Below are positions 9,148-17,242 of a stretch of DNA of 64,000 nt, piece after piece. This DNA comes from Rhodococcus sp. 14-2470-1b (GTDB lineage Bacteria > Actinomycetota > Actinomycetes > Mycobacteriales > Mycobacteriaceae). The stretch spans positions 62,001 to 126,000 of the forward strand of contig NZ_NPFY01000010.1 in assembly GCF_002259415.1 (NCBI RefSeq), in the 5' to 3' direction. Position numbers and translations under genes: made by a program. The number at the start of each line of letters is the position of its first letter. Positions within the stretch are counted from its first letter, which is position 1. The notes beneath the pieces are model-generated. The model saw nothing but the letters and a program-made list of their open reading frames with translations, was not told where the DNA came from and did not search any database.

Positions 9148-10431
9148 GTGGATTCACACGGGCACGGACACGGTCACGGTCACAGCAACGAGCCGGCTCC
9201 GCTCGGACCCGTCGCCGCCCGGATAGTGATCGGCCTGCTGTTGGCCATCGGTCTCGCTGTCGTCGCCGGAGCAGTGCTGCTCTGGCCGAGCAAACAGAGC
9301 GTCGAGATCCCGCTTCCGTTCCAGACCTCCGGTGGCGGGGCCGTGAACACCGAGGCCGGGACGGTCGTGTCCCAGGACATCGGCGCCTGCGGCAGCGGTT
9401 CCGCCGGACGCGTCTTCACCGGTAATCCGACGCCGCCGATCGGTGCCGGCTACGAATGCCAGCGCAGCATCGTGACGATCGATTCGGGGCCGAACGCGGG
9501 CACACGAACTCTCATCGAGATCGTGCCCGGTCCAGGCCAACCCGATATCCGTACCGGTGAGAGCGTGCGACTGGTGCGGCAGACCGATCCGAACGGAACG
9601 ACGCAGTATTCGTTCAACGACTTCGCGCGCGGGCTGCCGCTGTCGATCATCGTCGGCGTCTTCGCGGTCGTCATCTGCGTCGTGGCCCGGTGGCGCGGTT
9701 TCCGTGCGTTGATCGGCTTGATCATCGCCTTCGCCGTTCTAGTCGGTTTCATGTTGCCTGCGTTGCTCGACGGCGCCCCGGCGATTCCTGTTGCACTGGT
9801 GGCGGGGTCGATCATCCTGTACGCGGTGCTGTATCTGGCGCACGGAGTGAACCTACGCACGAGCTCTGCACTGCTCGGGACATTGACCTCGATGGCACTC
9901 GCTGCGGTGTTGTCCTACGTCGCGATCCGAATGACTCATCTGACGGGTCTGTCGGAGGAACAGAACACCGACGTCCAGGCCTACATCCAGCAGGTGAGCA
10001 TCACCGGACTGCTGCTCGCCGGCTTCATCATCGGATCGCTCGGTGTGCTGAACGACGTGACCATCACGCAGGCGTCGGCGGCGTTCGAGATCGCGTCCGC
10101 CGACGCCACCGCCACCCGACGGCAGATCTTCTCGTCGGCGATGCGCGTCGGCCGCGACCACATCGCGAGCACGGTGTACACCCTCGTGCTCGCGTACGCC
10201 GGTGGGGCGCTGCCGTTGCTGTTGTTGTTCAGCGTGGCGGGCCGGTCCATCCAGGACGTGCTGACGGGTGACGCCGTGGCGATCGAGATCGTGCGGTCGT
10301 CCGTCGGTGGCGTCGCCCTTGCCCTGTCCGTTCCGTTGACGACGGGCATCGCCGCACTGCTCGCTCGCCCGGGCGGAGTGTCCGGACCGAAGCGGGCGGC
10401 ACCGAAGAAGTCCGGTCGCCATTCACGCTGA
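9148..10431 (+). CDS. YibE/F family multi-pass membrane protein
   Basis: 427-residue integral membrane protein of the YibE/F family. A His-rich cytoplasmic N-terminus (alternating HG repeats, residues 4-12) precedes a first membrane helix (about 25-47). A roughly 110-residue extracytoplasmic region follows, then about seven helices. The family hallmark is the second half, with GSLGVLNDVTITQASA and the downstream GRDHIASTVYTLVLAYAG. The molecular function is not established. It starts at GTG 9148. The His-rich head could bind metal, which is inference only. The 3' end lies 3 bp from the convergent ald gene. Confidence 0.88.
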   Translation: MDSHGHGHGHGHSNEPAPLGPVAARIVIGLLLAIGLAVVAGAVLLWPSKQSVEIPLPFQTSGGGAVNTEAGTVVSQDIGACGSGSAGRVFTGNPTPPIGAGYECQRSIVTIDSGPNAGTRTLIEIVPGPGQPDIRTGESVRLVRQTDPNGTTQYSFNDFARGLPLSIIVGVFAVVICVVARWRGFRALIGLIIAFAVLVGFMLPALLDGAPAIPVALVAGSIILYAVLYLAHGVNLRTSSALLGTLTSMALAAVLSYVAIRMTHLTGLSEEQNTDVQAYIQQVSITGLLLAGFIIGSLGVLNDVTITQASAAFEIASADATATRRQIFSSAMRVGRDHIASTVYTLVLAYAGGALPLLLLFSVAGRSIQDVLTGDAVAIEIVRSSVGGVALALSVPLTTGIAALLARPGGVSGPKRAAPKKSGRHSR

Positions 10432-10434
10432 GTG

Positions 10435-11517
10435 TCAGGCAAATGCTGCGGCGACGGTCTCGGACAGCAGTTCGCCTGCGTGGGTGCTCAACCCTGCTTT
10501 CAGTCCGGAATCCTGGGCTACGGCGGCTTCCCATCCCTTGTCCGCCAGTGAGATCACGTACGGCAGAGTCGCGTTGGTCAACGCGTAGGTGGAGGTGCGC
10601 GGGACGGCGCCCGGCATGTTCGCGACGCAGTAGAACACCGATTCGTGAACACGATACGTCGGATCGGCGTGCGTCGTGGGACGCGAGTCCGCGAAGCAAC
10701 CTCCCTGATCGATTGCGATGTCGACGAGAACCGAGCCCGGCTTCATGCGCTGTACCAGACTGTTGGAGACGAGCTTCGGAGCCTTCGCGCCGGGAACCAG
10801 CACGGCGCCGATCACCATGTCCGCATCGAGAACAGCGTGCTCGAGCTCGAGTGCGTTGGACACCACCGTTTTCACGGCGCCCTTGTAGTGGTCGTCGATT
10901 GCTCTGAGCGCCTTGACGTTCAGGTCCAGCACGGTGACGTCGGCGTGCATGCCGTGAGCGATGGCCACTGCGTTACGGCCGGACACACCGGCTCCGATCA
11001 CGACGACGTTGGCGGGGCGCACTCCGGGGACTCCGCCCATCAGAACTCCGCGCCCACCTCCGCTGGCCATCATGTGATATGCCCCGGCCTGCGGTGCGAG
11101 TCGACCGGCGACCTCGCTCATCGGCGCGAGCAGGGGCAGCGTTCCGTCCGGAGCGGTGACGGTCTCGTAGGCGATCGACGTGGTTCCCGACGCCAGCAAC
11201 GCGTCCGTGCACTCCTTCGACGCCGCGAGGTGGAGGTACGTGAACAGCACCTGGCCCGAGCGCAGCCGGTGATACTCCTCGGCGATCGGCTCTTTCACCT
11301 TCAGCAGTAGATCCGCAGCGTCCCAGACCTCGTCCGCGGAAGTGAAGATCTGAGCGCCCGCCGCTTTGAAGTCGGTGTCGCGCAGCGACGATCCTGCTCC
11401 GGCTTCGGTTTCGATGATGACTTCGTGTCCGCGCGAGACCAATTCGTGAACGCCGGCCGGAGTGATGGCCACCCGGTACTCGTGGTTCTTGATCTCGCGT
11501 GGAATTCCGATTTTCAT
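10435..11517 (-). CDS. ald: Alanine dehydrogenase
   Basis: 360-residue NAD-dependent L-alanine dehydrogenase (pyruvate + ammonia + NADH to L-alanine, reversible). It starts MKIGIPREIKNHEYRVAITP, the signature of the family, and has the dinucleotide-binding motif VVIGAGVSGRNAVAIAHG and the Ald segment IAIDQGGCFADSRPTTH. Length matches the family (about 370). It is divergent from an Lrp/AsnC regulator with a 99-bp shared regulatory region, the arrangement of ald and aldR in mycobacteria, where AldR controls ald in response to amino acids. AlaT nearby links the same pyruvate/alanine node. Confidence 0.96.
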   Translation of the reverse strand: MKIGIPREIKNHEYRVAITPAGVHELVSRGHEVIIETEAGAGSSLRDTDFKAAGAQIFTSADEVWDAADLLLKVKEPIAEEYHRLRSGQVLFTYLHLAASKECTDALLASGTTSIAYETVTAPDGTLPLLAPMSEVAGRLAPQAGAYHMMASGGGRGVLMGGVPGVRPANVVVIGAGVSGRNAVAIAHGMHADVTVLDLNVKALRAIDDHYKGAVKTVVSNALELEHAVLDADMVIGAVLVPGAKAPKLVSNSLVQRMKPGSVLVDIAIDQGGCFADSRPTTHADPTYRVHESVFYCVANMPGAVPRTSTYALTNATLPYVISLADKGWEAAVAQDSGLKAGLSTHAGELLSETVAAAFA

Positions 11518-11590
11518 GACGTGCTCCTATGCCGGATGGATGAGCTGGTACGCCAACACTGAATTATCAGCGGTGAAGCCACAACCGATG

Positions 11591-11610
11591 TGAACATAAT
11601 TCTGTACAAT
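11591..11610 (+). promoter_or_regulatory. Leaderless promoter and near-palindromic operator of the Lrp/AsnC gene
   Basis: An 18-bp near-palindrome runs tgaaca-taattc-tgtaca (11591-11608), 14 of 18 positions symmetric around AATT, as expected for an Lrp-family dimer site. It overlaps TACAAT (11605-11610), a good -10 box six bases before the ATG at 11617. That spacing and the lack of a ribosome site suggest a leaderless, autoregulated transcript. It probably also serves divergent ald. Confidence 0.5.
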
Positions 11611-11616
11611 CGCATC

Positions 11617-12138
11617 ATGTCTTCGGAAAATTCCGCAGGACGCCCCACGAAGGGTCGCCCATCGAACGATGTTCGGCACGTCCGACTCGACGACATCGAC
11701 CACATCCTGATCGACGAACTGCGCCGTGACGCCCGCATCCCCAACAACGCCCTGGCTGCGGCCGCCGGGATCGCCCCGTCGACCGCACTCAGCCGAGTGA
11801 GGTCGCTCGTCGAACGCGGGGTCATCCGCGGGTTTCACGCCGAGATCGACCCCGAGGCATTGGGGCAGGGCATTCAAGCGATGATCTCGGTGCGACTGCA
11901 GGCCGATGCACGCAAGCGAATCAGCCAGTTCGGGAGCCAGATCGCGGCGCTCGAAGAGGTGCTCAACATCTACTTCATCGCAGGAGCGGATGACTTCCTC
12001 GTTCAGATCGCCACGGTGGACACCGCTGCACTACGCGATTTCGTCGTCGACAACCTCAGCGCGCACCCGGCCGTCGCCGCGACGGAGACGATTCTGATCT
12101 TCGAACACGTCAGGCCCCGCAACAGCCCGTCCCGCTGA
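11617..12138 (+). CDS. aldR: Lrp/AsnC family regulator, AldR-like
   Basis: 173-residue Lrp/AsnC transcription factor. The N-terminal winged helix-turn-helix (about 24-85) contains LDDIDHILIDELRRDARIPNN and AGIAPSTALSRVRSLVERGVI. The C-terminal RAM/AsnC effector-binding domain (about 90-165) carries IYFIAGADDFLVQI. By position and sequence it is the likely controller of divergent ald. I chose ATG 11617 rather than 11590 because a -10-like TACAAT sits just upstream of it and the first nine residues of the longer form do not look like a family N-terminus. Its stop lies 1 bp from the convergent stop of the Hsp70-like gene. Confidence 0.88.
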   Translation: MSSENSAGRPTKGRPSNDVRHVRLDDIDHILIDELRRDARIPNNALAAAAGIAPSTALSRVRSLVERGVIRGFHAEIDPEALGQGIQAMISVRLQADARKRISQFGSQIAALEEVLNIYFIAGADDFLVQIATVDTAALRDFVVDNLSAHPAVAATETILIFEHVRPRNSPSR

Positions 12139-12139
12139 T

Positions 12140-13948
12140 CTACGGCGCAGGCGGGAACAGCGGCGGAATGGTCGGCAACGTGAAGTCCGGCAACCCAGGA
12201 ATCAGCGGCGGCGGGGCGGGCGCAGGTTCGGGCACCTGCTGCGTCGCAGCAGGCGGCGGCTCTTGCTGGGTCTCCGTCACCTGAGTTTCGACGCTCTGCG
12301 GCTGCTGCGGGGCGACGGTGGCCTCGGTCGGCGCAGGCGCTTCCGTGGTGGTCGTGACCGGCGGCGGTGGGGCGACCGGCGCGACGGGTGTGCTCGGGGC
12401 CGCCGACGGCGGTGTCGTCGCCGCAGCACTGGGCACCTGAGTCACCGCAGTGTCGACCACAGCCGGCTCACTGCTCGGCCTGGTCAGAAGAAACCCGGAC
12501 AAGGCAATCACCGCTGCCGCGGCGACCCCGACGACGGACCAGGAGCGGACTCGACGACGGGTCCGCTCGGACTCGTCCTCGCCATCGTCGTCCTCGTAGG
12601 CTGCATCGAGCCAGTAGACGTTCTTCAACGCGAAATGGGCCACCGGCTGCTCGGACGCTGGCTGCTCGGACACCGGACGCTCGGATACCGAACGCTGGGA
12701 TACCGAACTCGACGGCTCTTTCGGCGCCGGTCCCGTGGGCGGCGCCGGTTCGATGGGAGGTACCGGCGGCGTCGTGAAAGGCGGGGGCGTGAGAGGCGGG
12801 GGCGTGTGAGGCGGGGACGTCGCACGACTGGGAGTCGCGGCAGCGGACAGGGCCGCTGCGCTCACCAGAGGCGGCAGGTCGGCGGGAAGGTCGTCGCGGG
12901 AAATCGAGATCGTCGGGGTTGCGTCGGTCGGGCGGGGCGCGGCGGGTGCGGCGAACGCTGCAGGACGCGCGGGTACCGGGCGACCGTTCGGCGAGCCGGA
13001 GGCACTGGGACGCGAGGGCGCTGCAACGTGACCCTTCGCACCCTGTCCCTTCGCACCCTGACCCTTCGCACCCTGACCCTCCGCAGGCCTTGCCGAGAGC
13101 GCTGCGCCGCGGGCGGCGACCGATTCCGGCTCGTTGGGTGTGAGCGCGGGAAGGTCGAGCGATGGGCCCACCCGCTTCCGAACGAGCGGGATACGAGACC
13201 CGCCGCCGACGAGAACCACGGCGTCGATGGGTACGTGCGCGGCGATGAGCACGTCGCGCGCGAACTCGATGGATCGATCGACCTCGTCGGTGATCAGAGT
13301 CTCGTAGCTGTCCCGTGAGAGCAGGATCATTCCGCTCTCGTCCGGCAGGCACACGGCGTCGTTGCCGGACAGGCGTTCCTTCGCGACGCGGCAGCGTCGG
13401 GTGAACAGGTCGATGTCCGGTGCATCAAGCGGTTTGTGAAGCCGCTGCAGTTGGTTGTCCCGGAGAATCTCGTCGAATCGGTCTCCACTGAACTCGGTGG
13501 TGCGACGTGTCGTGACGACCCGACGAGAGTCCAGGTCCACGACGCTGACGTTCAGTCCCGAACTTCCGAGGTCGTACAGCGCCACCGAGGAGAATCCGGC
13601 TGCCTCGCCACTGGCCACCAGGTATTCGACGACTGCTTCCACTTCGTGCACCAGGCGGTAGTTGTGCAGGTGCTGATTGTCGAGAGCGCGAACCAACGTG
13701 TCGGCCTGATGCTCGTCGCGGTAGGCGACACCGGTGGACATCGACGGTTCGGACTCCGCGGCGACAGCACTGATGGACTCGGCAGCAAGGTATTCGACGT
13801 CGTCGTCGACGGTGTCGATCACCTGGTTGCGGAAGAACAGTTGCTGCGGAGCTTCGAGAACGCGGGGCGGCAGGACGGCTGTGCCGTTCCGGGGCAGGGC
13901 CATACGGACGGCATGGGCGCCCATGGACACCCCCAGCAACACGGTCAT
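12140..13948 (-). CDS. Membrane-anchored Hsp70-like ATPase with Pro-rich exterior tail (paralogue A)
   Basis: 602-residue protein. Residues about 1-285 are an Hsp70/actin-type nucleotide-binding fold: MTVLLGVSMGAHAVRMA at the N-terminus, phosphate-loop-like LYDLGSSGL, and VVLVGGGSRIPLV near residue 245. There is no recognisable peptide-binding domain. A Pro/Ala/Ser-rich linker follows, with five-residue GAKGQ repeats and seven-residue SVSEQP-type repeats. A single membrane helix (about 470-490) follows, then a Thr/Pro-rich tail ending PPPLIPGLPDFTLPTI. Paralogue C (35214-36671) shares both the head and this tail motif. The start at 13948 has a GAGGCAG ribosome site. ATPase activity, client and partner are unknown; inside-out signalling or envelope assembly is inference. 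Confidence 0.75.
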   Translation of the reverse strand: MTVLLGVSMGAHAVRMALPRNGTAVLPPRVLEAPQQLFFRNQVIDTVDDDVEYLAAESISAVAAESEPSMSTGVAYRDEHQADTLVRALDNQHLHNYRLVHEVEAVVEYLVASGEAAGFSSVALYDLGSSGLNVSVVDLDSRRVVTTRRTTEFSGDRFDEILRDNQLQRLHKPLDAPDIDLFTRRCRVAKERLSGNDAVCLPDESGMILLSRDSYETLITDEVDRSIEFARDVLIAAHVPIDAVVLVGGGSRIPLVRKRVGPSLDLPALTPNEPESVAARGAALSARPAEGQGAKGQGAKGQGAKGHVAAPSRPSASGSPNGRPVPARPAAFAAPAAPRPTDATPTISISRDDLPADLPPLVSAAALSAAATPSRATSPPHTPPPLTPPPFTTPPVPPIEPAPPTGPAPKEPSSSVSQRSVSERPVSEQPASEQPVAHFALKNVYWLDAAYEDDDGEDESERTRRRVRSWSVVGVAAAAVIALSGFLLTRPSSEPAVVDTAVTQVPSAAATTPPSAAPSTPVAPVAPPPPVTTTTEAPAPTEATVAPQQPQSVETQVTETQQEPPPAATQQVPEPAPAPPPLIPGLPDFTLPTIPPLFPPAP

Positions 13949-14057
13949 CGACTGCCTCGTTTCGAAATGCACGGTCGGACGAGAAGGGATCGTCCTCGAA
14001 GCGCCACGCTACCGGTTGCGAAGAGCCGGTGCGGCTCTGGCCCGGGGCGCTGCGTGC

Positions 14058-15503
14058 TCAGTTGACGACGTCGAGCCCGGTACCGGACCCGAAACCGACT
14101 TCGGCATACTGCTCGTCCCCGAACTCCGGGTCGACGGTTTCGTTCTGGTCGACGATCTCCGTCCCGTCCGGCAGCGCACCGGGCACTCCGGGATCGGGCA
14201 CCACGGGGTCGGGAGCACCCGGATCGGGAGCAACCGGATCGAGAGAAGCCGGATCGAGAGGAGCGGCGGCGGGGACCCCTTCGGCGACGGACACCTGGCT
14301 CGTCGGGCTGTCGACGGGATCGATTCCTATCCCCGGAGGTGGGGGCGTGTCACCACGAACGAAGACGACTGCCCACACAAGCACCACGACTGCCGCGACG
14401 GCGGCCATTCCGGTTGCGTCTCGAACGGACCACCGCAGACGCCGACGAGGCTTCGGGGCTGCTGCCTCGGTCGAAGACTTGTCGGTTTCGGTCTGCGTAC
14501 CGGGTCCGGGGTGCGAGGCGGCTTCCCGGCTGCGAACAGGCTCCGCAGACCCGGGCGCGACGATGTGAAGGGGTGTGGTGGGTGCTTCGGTGTCGTCGAG
14601 CGTCTGGACTTCCAGGACGTCCGTGCCGTCGTCGTTCCACTCGGCGGCGTCGGACTCGTCGAACAACCCCGGGTACTGCTCCTCCAGAACCTCGTCGAGG
14701 TCTACTTCCGGCTCGGCCGGGAGGGCTTCGAGTGCTGCACCCTCCACGAAAACCGACGCGGGTGACTCCGGGACGACCAGAGGGCAGTCCCATTCTTGCT
14801 CGACGAGGGTTCTGACCAGCGGAATCCGAGCTTGCCCGCCGACGAGCAGGACTGCGTCGGGGTCTTCCGGGGACGCCCATGCGAGGGTCTGCAACAGAGA
14901 AGAGGCAATTGCTTCCTCGAACTCCTCGCGGGTGAGCAACATGGGTCCGTTACCCGGCGCCCGTACGCCGGCCGACTCGGTGATCAACTCTTTCAATTCG
15001 CGGAAGAACGCGCGGTACTCCCGCTCGGCCTCTCCCCCGTGGGCGGGCGGAAGGATGCCCTTGGCCATGACGAGACGCTCGACGATGTCATCGAGTACTT
15101 CGCCGGAGAACGCAGCGCGCCGCGACGTCCGAGTGACTTGACCGGCGGCGACGTCGAGCGTGAACGCGGAGGTGCCGTACCGCCCCAGGTCGAGCACGAG
15201 CAGCGCCCGTGCGTTCGCGAGTTCGTCGACGGACCGCGCGTAGGCGAGAAGGGCGGCAGACTCGTCGACCATCCGGATCGTCGAACTGTCGCCGGCGTCG
15301 ATCGAGGCCAGCAGCGTTCCGACGGCGTCCGAGTCGCGACCGGTGAGGACGACGTCGTCGAATGGTCCGCAGTCGGCCAGTTTGCCGTTCAGGAGCCACT
15401 TGGCTCCCTCGGCATCTATCGAGTCCTCGATGCGTCGTCCGTCTCGGAAATATGAGATGCGGACGGCATCGGACTCCACGGCCACGCCGCAGACTCCACC
15501 CAT
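14058..15503 (-). CDS. Membrane-anchored Hsp70-like protein (paralogue B)
   Basis: 481-residue relative of paralogue A, encoded 109 bp upstream on the same strand, so probably co-transcribed. The Hsp70-like fold spans about 1-255, with LLVLDLGRYGTSAFTLDV in place of the phosphate-2 loop and AVLLVGGQARIPLV near residue 223. The glycines of the phosphate loops are partly replaced (DLGRYGTS rather than DLGSSG), so ATP hydrolysis may be weakened. An acidic linker precedes a basic patch (PRRRLRW), one membrane helix (about 363-382) and a Pro/Asp-rich exterior tail with four-residue DPVAP-type repeats. The tail lacks the LIPGLP motif of A and C. It starts at ATG 15503 (MGGVCGVAVES). Function unknown. 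Confidence 0.7.
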   Translation of the reverse strand: MGGVCGVAVESDAVRISYFRDGRRIEDSIDAEGAKWLLNGKLADCGPFDDVVLTGRDSDAVGTLLASIDAGDSSTIRMVDESAALLAYARSVDELANARALLVLDLGRYGTSAFTLDVAAGQVTRTSRRAAFSGEVLDDIVERLVMAKGILPPAHGGEAEREYRAFFRELKELITESAGVRAPGNGPMLLTREEFEEAIASSLLQTLAWASPEDPDAVLLVGGQARIPLVRTLVEQEWDCPLVVPESPASVFVEGAALEALPAEPEVDLDEVLEEQYPGLFDESDAAEWNDDGTDVLEVQTLDDTEAPTTPLHIVAPGSAEPVRSREAASHPGPGTQTETDKSSTEAAAPKPRRRLRWSVRDATGMAAVAAVVVLVWAVVFVRGDTPPPPGIGIDPVDSPTSQVSVAEGVPAAAPLDPASLDPVAPDPGAPDPVVPDPGVPGALPDGTEIVDQNETVDPEFGDEQYAEVGFGSGTGLDVVN

Positions 15504-15678
15504 CGGTACGTGTTTCCTTCGAATTTTTTAGGTCCCGACCCCATGACCACTGTACTTTGCGTCAACGGCCGTGGCCGTCGATCGAACTCCGACAGATGCG
15601 ACATCTACCACACCGCAGGTAGGTTTCCGCCAGGTGGCACGGAGCCGGAAAACGAATCCGAGAGCAAACTACCCCGAC

Positions 15679-15713
15679 TTGGTAACGCTTCAAAACAATC
15701 TAAGATATTGTTT
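15679..15713 (+). promoter_or_regulatory. Likely promoter with overlapping palindromic operator for the carrier-protein operon
   Basis: TTGGTA (15679-15684) and TAAGAT (15701-15706) are spaced 16 bp and suit -35/-10 boxes. A palindrome with 7-bp arms, aaacaat (15693-15699) and attgttt (15707-15713), straddles the -10 box, the usual position for a repressor. This AT-rich patch stands out in the GC-rich surroundings. Transcription would start about 110 nt before the carrier-protein GTG. No cognate regulator gene is adjacent. Confidence 0.45.
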
Positions 15714-15826
15714 GGGTGGGTCTGGGGAGACTTCTGGGTTGGAACAGCAATGCCACTTCCTACCCACGGTCGAAAGTCGAGGCCGTCCGGTCTCGGACAT
15801 CAACGAGATTCGGTGGAGGTACTCGG

Positions 15827-16084
15827 GTGGAGACGCTCAATTCTGGTGACGTTGCTCGCGTTCGGGATGTTCTGGACAAGTTCGGAAAGATGCCGGTGTC
15901 CGCGGCGGACATCGAGACGGACGCGGATTTGTACGACAACGGTCTGACCTCGCACGCGAGCGTCAACGTCATGATCGCACTCGAAGACGAGTTCGACGTG
16001 GAGTTCCCGGACACGATGCTGCAGAAGTCCACGTTCGGCAGCATCGACGCCATCGCCACCGCGCTCGCGCAGCTGACGGACTGA
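15827..16084 (+). CDS. Acyl/aminoacyl carrier protein
   Basis: 85-residue acyl-carrier-protein fold. The phosphopantetheine attachment site is Ser42 in LYDNGLTSHASVNVM, matching the D-x-G-L-x-S pattern followed by an acidic helix (ALEDEFDVEFPD). I chose GTG 15827 because GGAGGT lies 6 bases upstream and the usual helix I begins directly after; the frame continues upstream without conserved sequence. It is first in a tightly packed operon and is followed within 10 bp by the acyl-CoA dehydrogenase-like gene and then an amino acid:carrier-protein ligase, so its cargo is most likely an amino acid rather than a fatty acid. Such stand-alone carriers are the known partners of that ligase family. Confidence 0.88.
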   Translation: METLNSGDVARVRDVLDKFGKMPVSAADIETDADLYDNGLTSHASVNVMIALEDEFDVEFPDTMLQKSTFGSIDAIATALAQLTD

Positions 16085-16090
16085 TCGCCG

Positions 16091-17242
16091 GTGTCCACCG
16101 TCTACCAGACCGACGCCCCGACGCTGTCCGACGTTCTCGCCGTGTTGCGCGAGCACGCCGACTCGGTCGACCACGACGCACGCTTCCCGGCGGAATCCGT
16201 CGAAGCCATGCGCGGAGCAGGGCTGCTCGCTGCGGGCATTCCCACGGAGTTCGGCGGCGGTGGGCAGTCCCTGACCGATCTCGCGCACATTGCCCGCTCC
16301 CTCGGAGCGGAGTGCGCGTCCTCGGCGATGATCTTCGTGATGCACCAGTCTCAGGTGCTGTCCATCGTTCGCCACGGCAAGTCCGACGCGATGATCGCGC
16401 TGCTGCAGCGTCTCGCCGAGGAGCAGCCTCTCGTCGCATCGGCTACCACCGAGATCAACATCGGTGGCGACGTCCGCACCAGTGGCTGCGCCGTGGAGTA
16501 CAACGGGGAGAACATCACGCTCTCCAAGACCGCACCGGTGATCTCCTACGGTGAGTACGCACAGTTCGTGCTCGCGACGGCGCGCCGCTCGGTGGACAGC
16601 CCTCCGAGCGATCAGGTGCTCGTCGTCTGCGAGAAGCCGGACGTGGTGCTCACCAGGACCGGCGAGTGGAACACGTTGGGATTCCGCGGAACATGCAGTC
16701 CCGGATTCCAGCTGGAGGCGTCGACGACGTCGTCGAACATTCTGGGCGACAACTACGGAGACATCTCGGCGCAGACGATGCTCCCCGCAGCCCACGTCCT
16801 GTGGGGTGCAGCGTGGCTCGGTATCGCCGACGCCGCAGTTGCCAAGGCACGCAAGTCGGTTCGTAAAGCAGCCAGTCGCACGCCTGGTGTCACACCGCCC
16901 GCGGCACTACGCCTCGCCGAGCTCTACGTAATGCACGAGCAGTTGGTGGACACGGTGTTCGGAGCCGCGGGCAAGTTCGAAGCGATCTCGGATTCCCCCG
17001 CAGACCTGGGGGCGATCGGGTTCGCCGTGAAGATCAACAACGTCAAGGTGACTGCGTCGACGCTCGTCATAGACATCGTCGGAAAAGCGTTGCAGATCTG
17101 CGGTATCTCCGGTTATCGACAGGACGGCGAGCTCAGTATCGGTCGCCACCTCCGCGATGCGCACGGGTCGGCCATCATGGTCAGCAACGAGCGCATCCTC
17201 GGCCACAATTCGCAGCTCGCACTCGTGTACAAGGGGAAATAG
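16091..17242 (+). CDS. Acyl-CoA dehydrogenase-like flavoenzyme acting on carrier-bound substrate
   Basis: 383-residue member of the acyl-CoA dehydrogenase superfamily. N-terminal helical domain about 1-115 (GIPTEFGGGGQSLTDLAHIARSLG), middle beta domain with TSGCAVEYNG and LGFRGTCSPGF, and C-terminal four-helix domain with ELYVMHEQLVDTVF. Length fits the family. Located between the carrier protein and the aminoacyl ligase genes and ending directly at the ligase start (no gap), it probably oxidises or otherwise modifies the carrier-tethered aminoacyl group, as dehydrogenases of this family do with prolyl- and other aminoacyl-carriers in natural-product pathways. The substrate is inferred. The catalytic base is not obvious from the sequence alone. 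Confidence 0.85.
   Translation: MSTVYQTDAPTLSDVLAVLREHADSVDHDARFPAESVEAMRGAGLLAAGIPTEFGGGGQSLTDLAHIARSLGAECASSAMIFVMHQSQVLSIVRHGKSDAMIALLQRLAEEQPLVASATTEINIGGDVRTSGCAVEYNGENITLSKTAPVISYGEYAQFVLATARRSVDSPPSDQVLVVCEKPDVVLTRTGEWNTLGFRGTCSPGFQLEASTTSSNILGDNYGDISAQTMLPAAHVLWGAAWLGIADAAVAKARKSVRKAASRTPGVTPPAALRLAELYVMHEQLVDTVFGAAGKFEAISDSPADLGAIGFAVKINNVKVTASTLVIDIVGKALQICGISGYRQDGELSIGRHLRDAHGSAIMVSNERILGHNSQLALVYKGK

Noticed and set aside
13030..13085. CRISPR-like short repeats
   Set aside because: The 15-bp units are contiguous with no spacers, keep reading frame and encode GAKGQ; they are coding tandem repeats.
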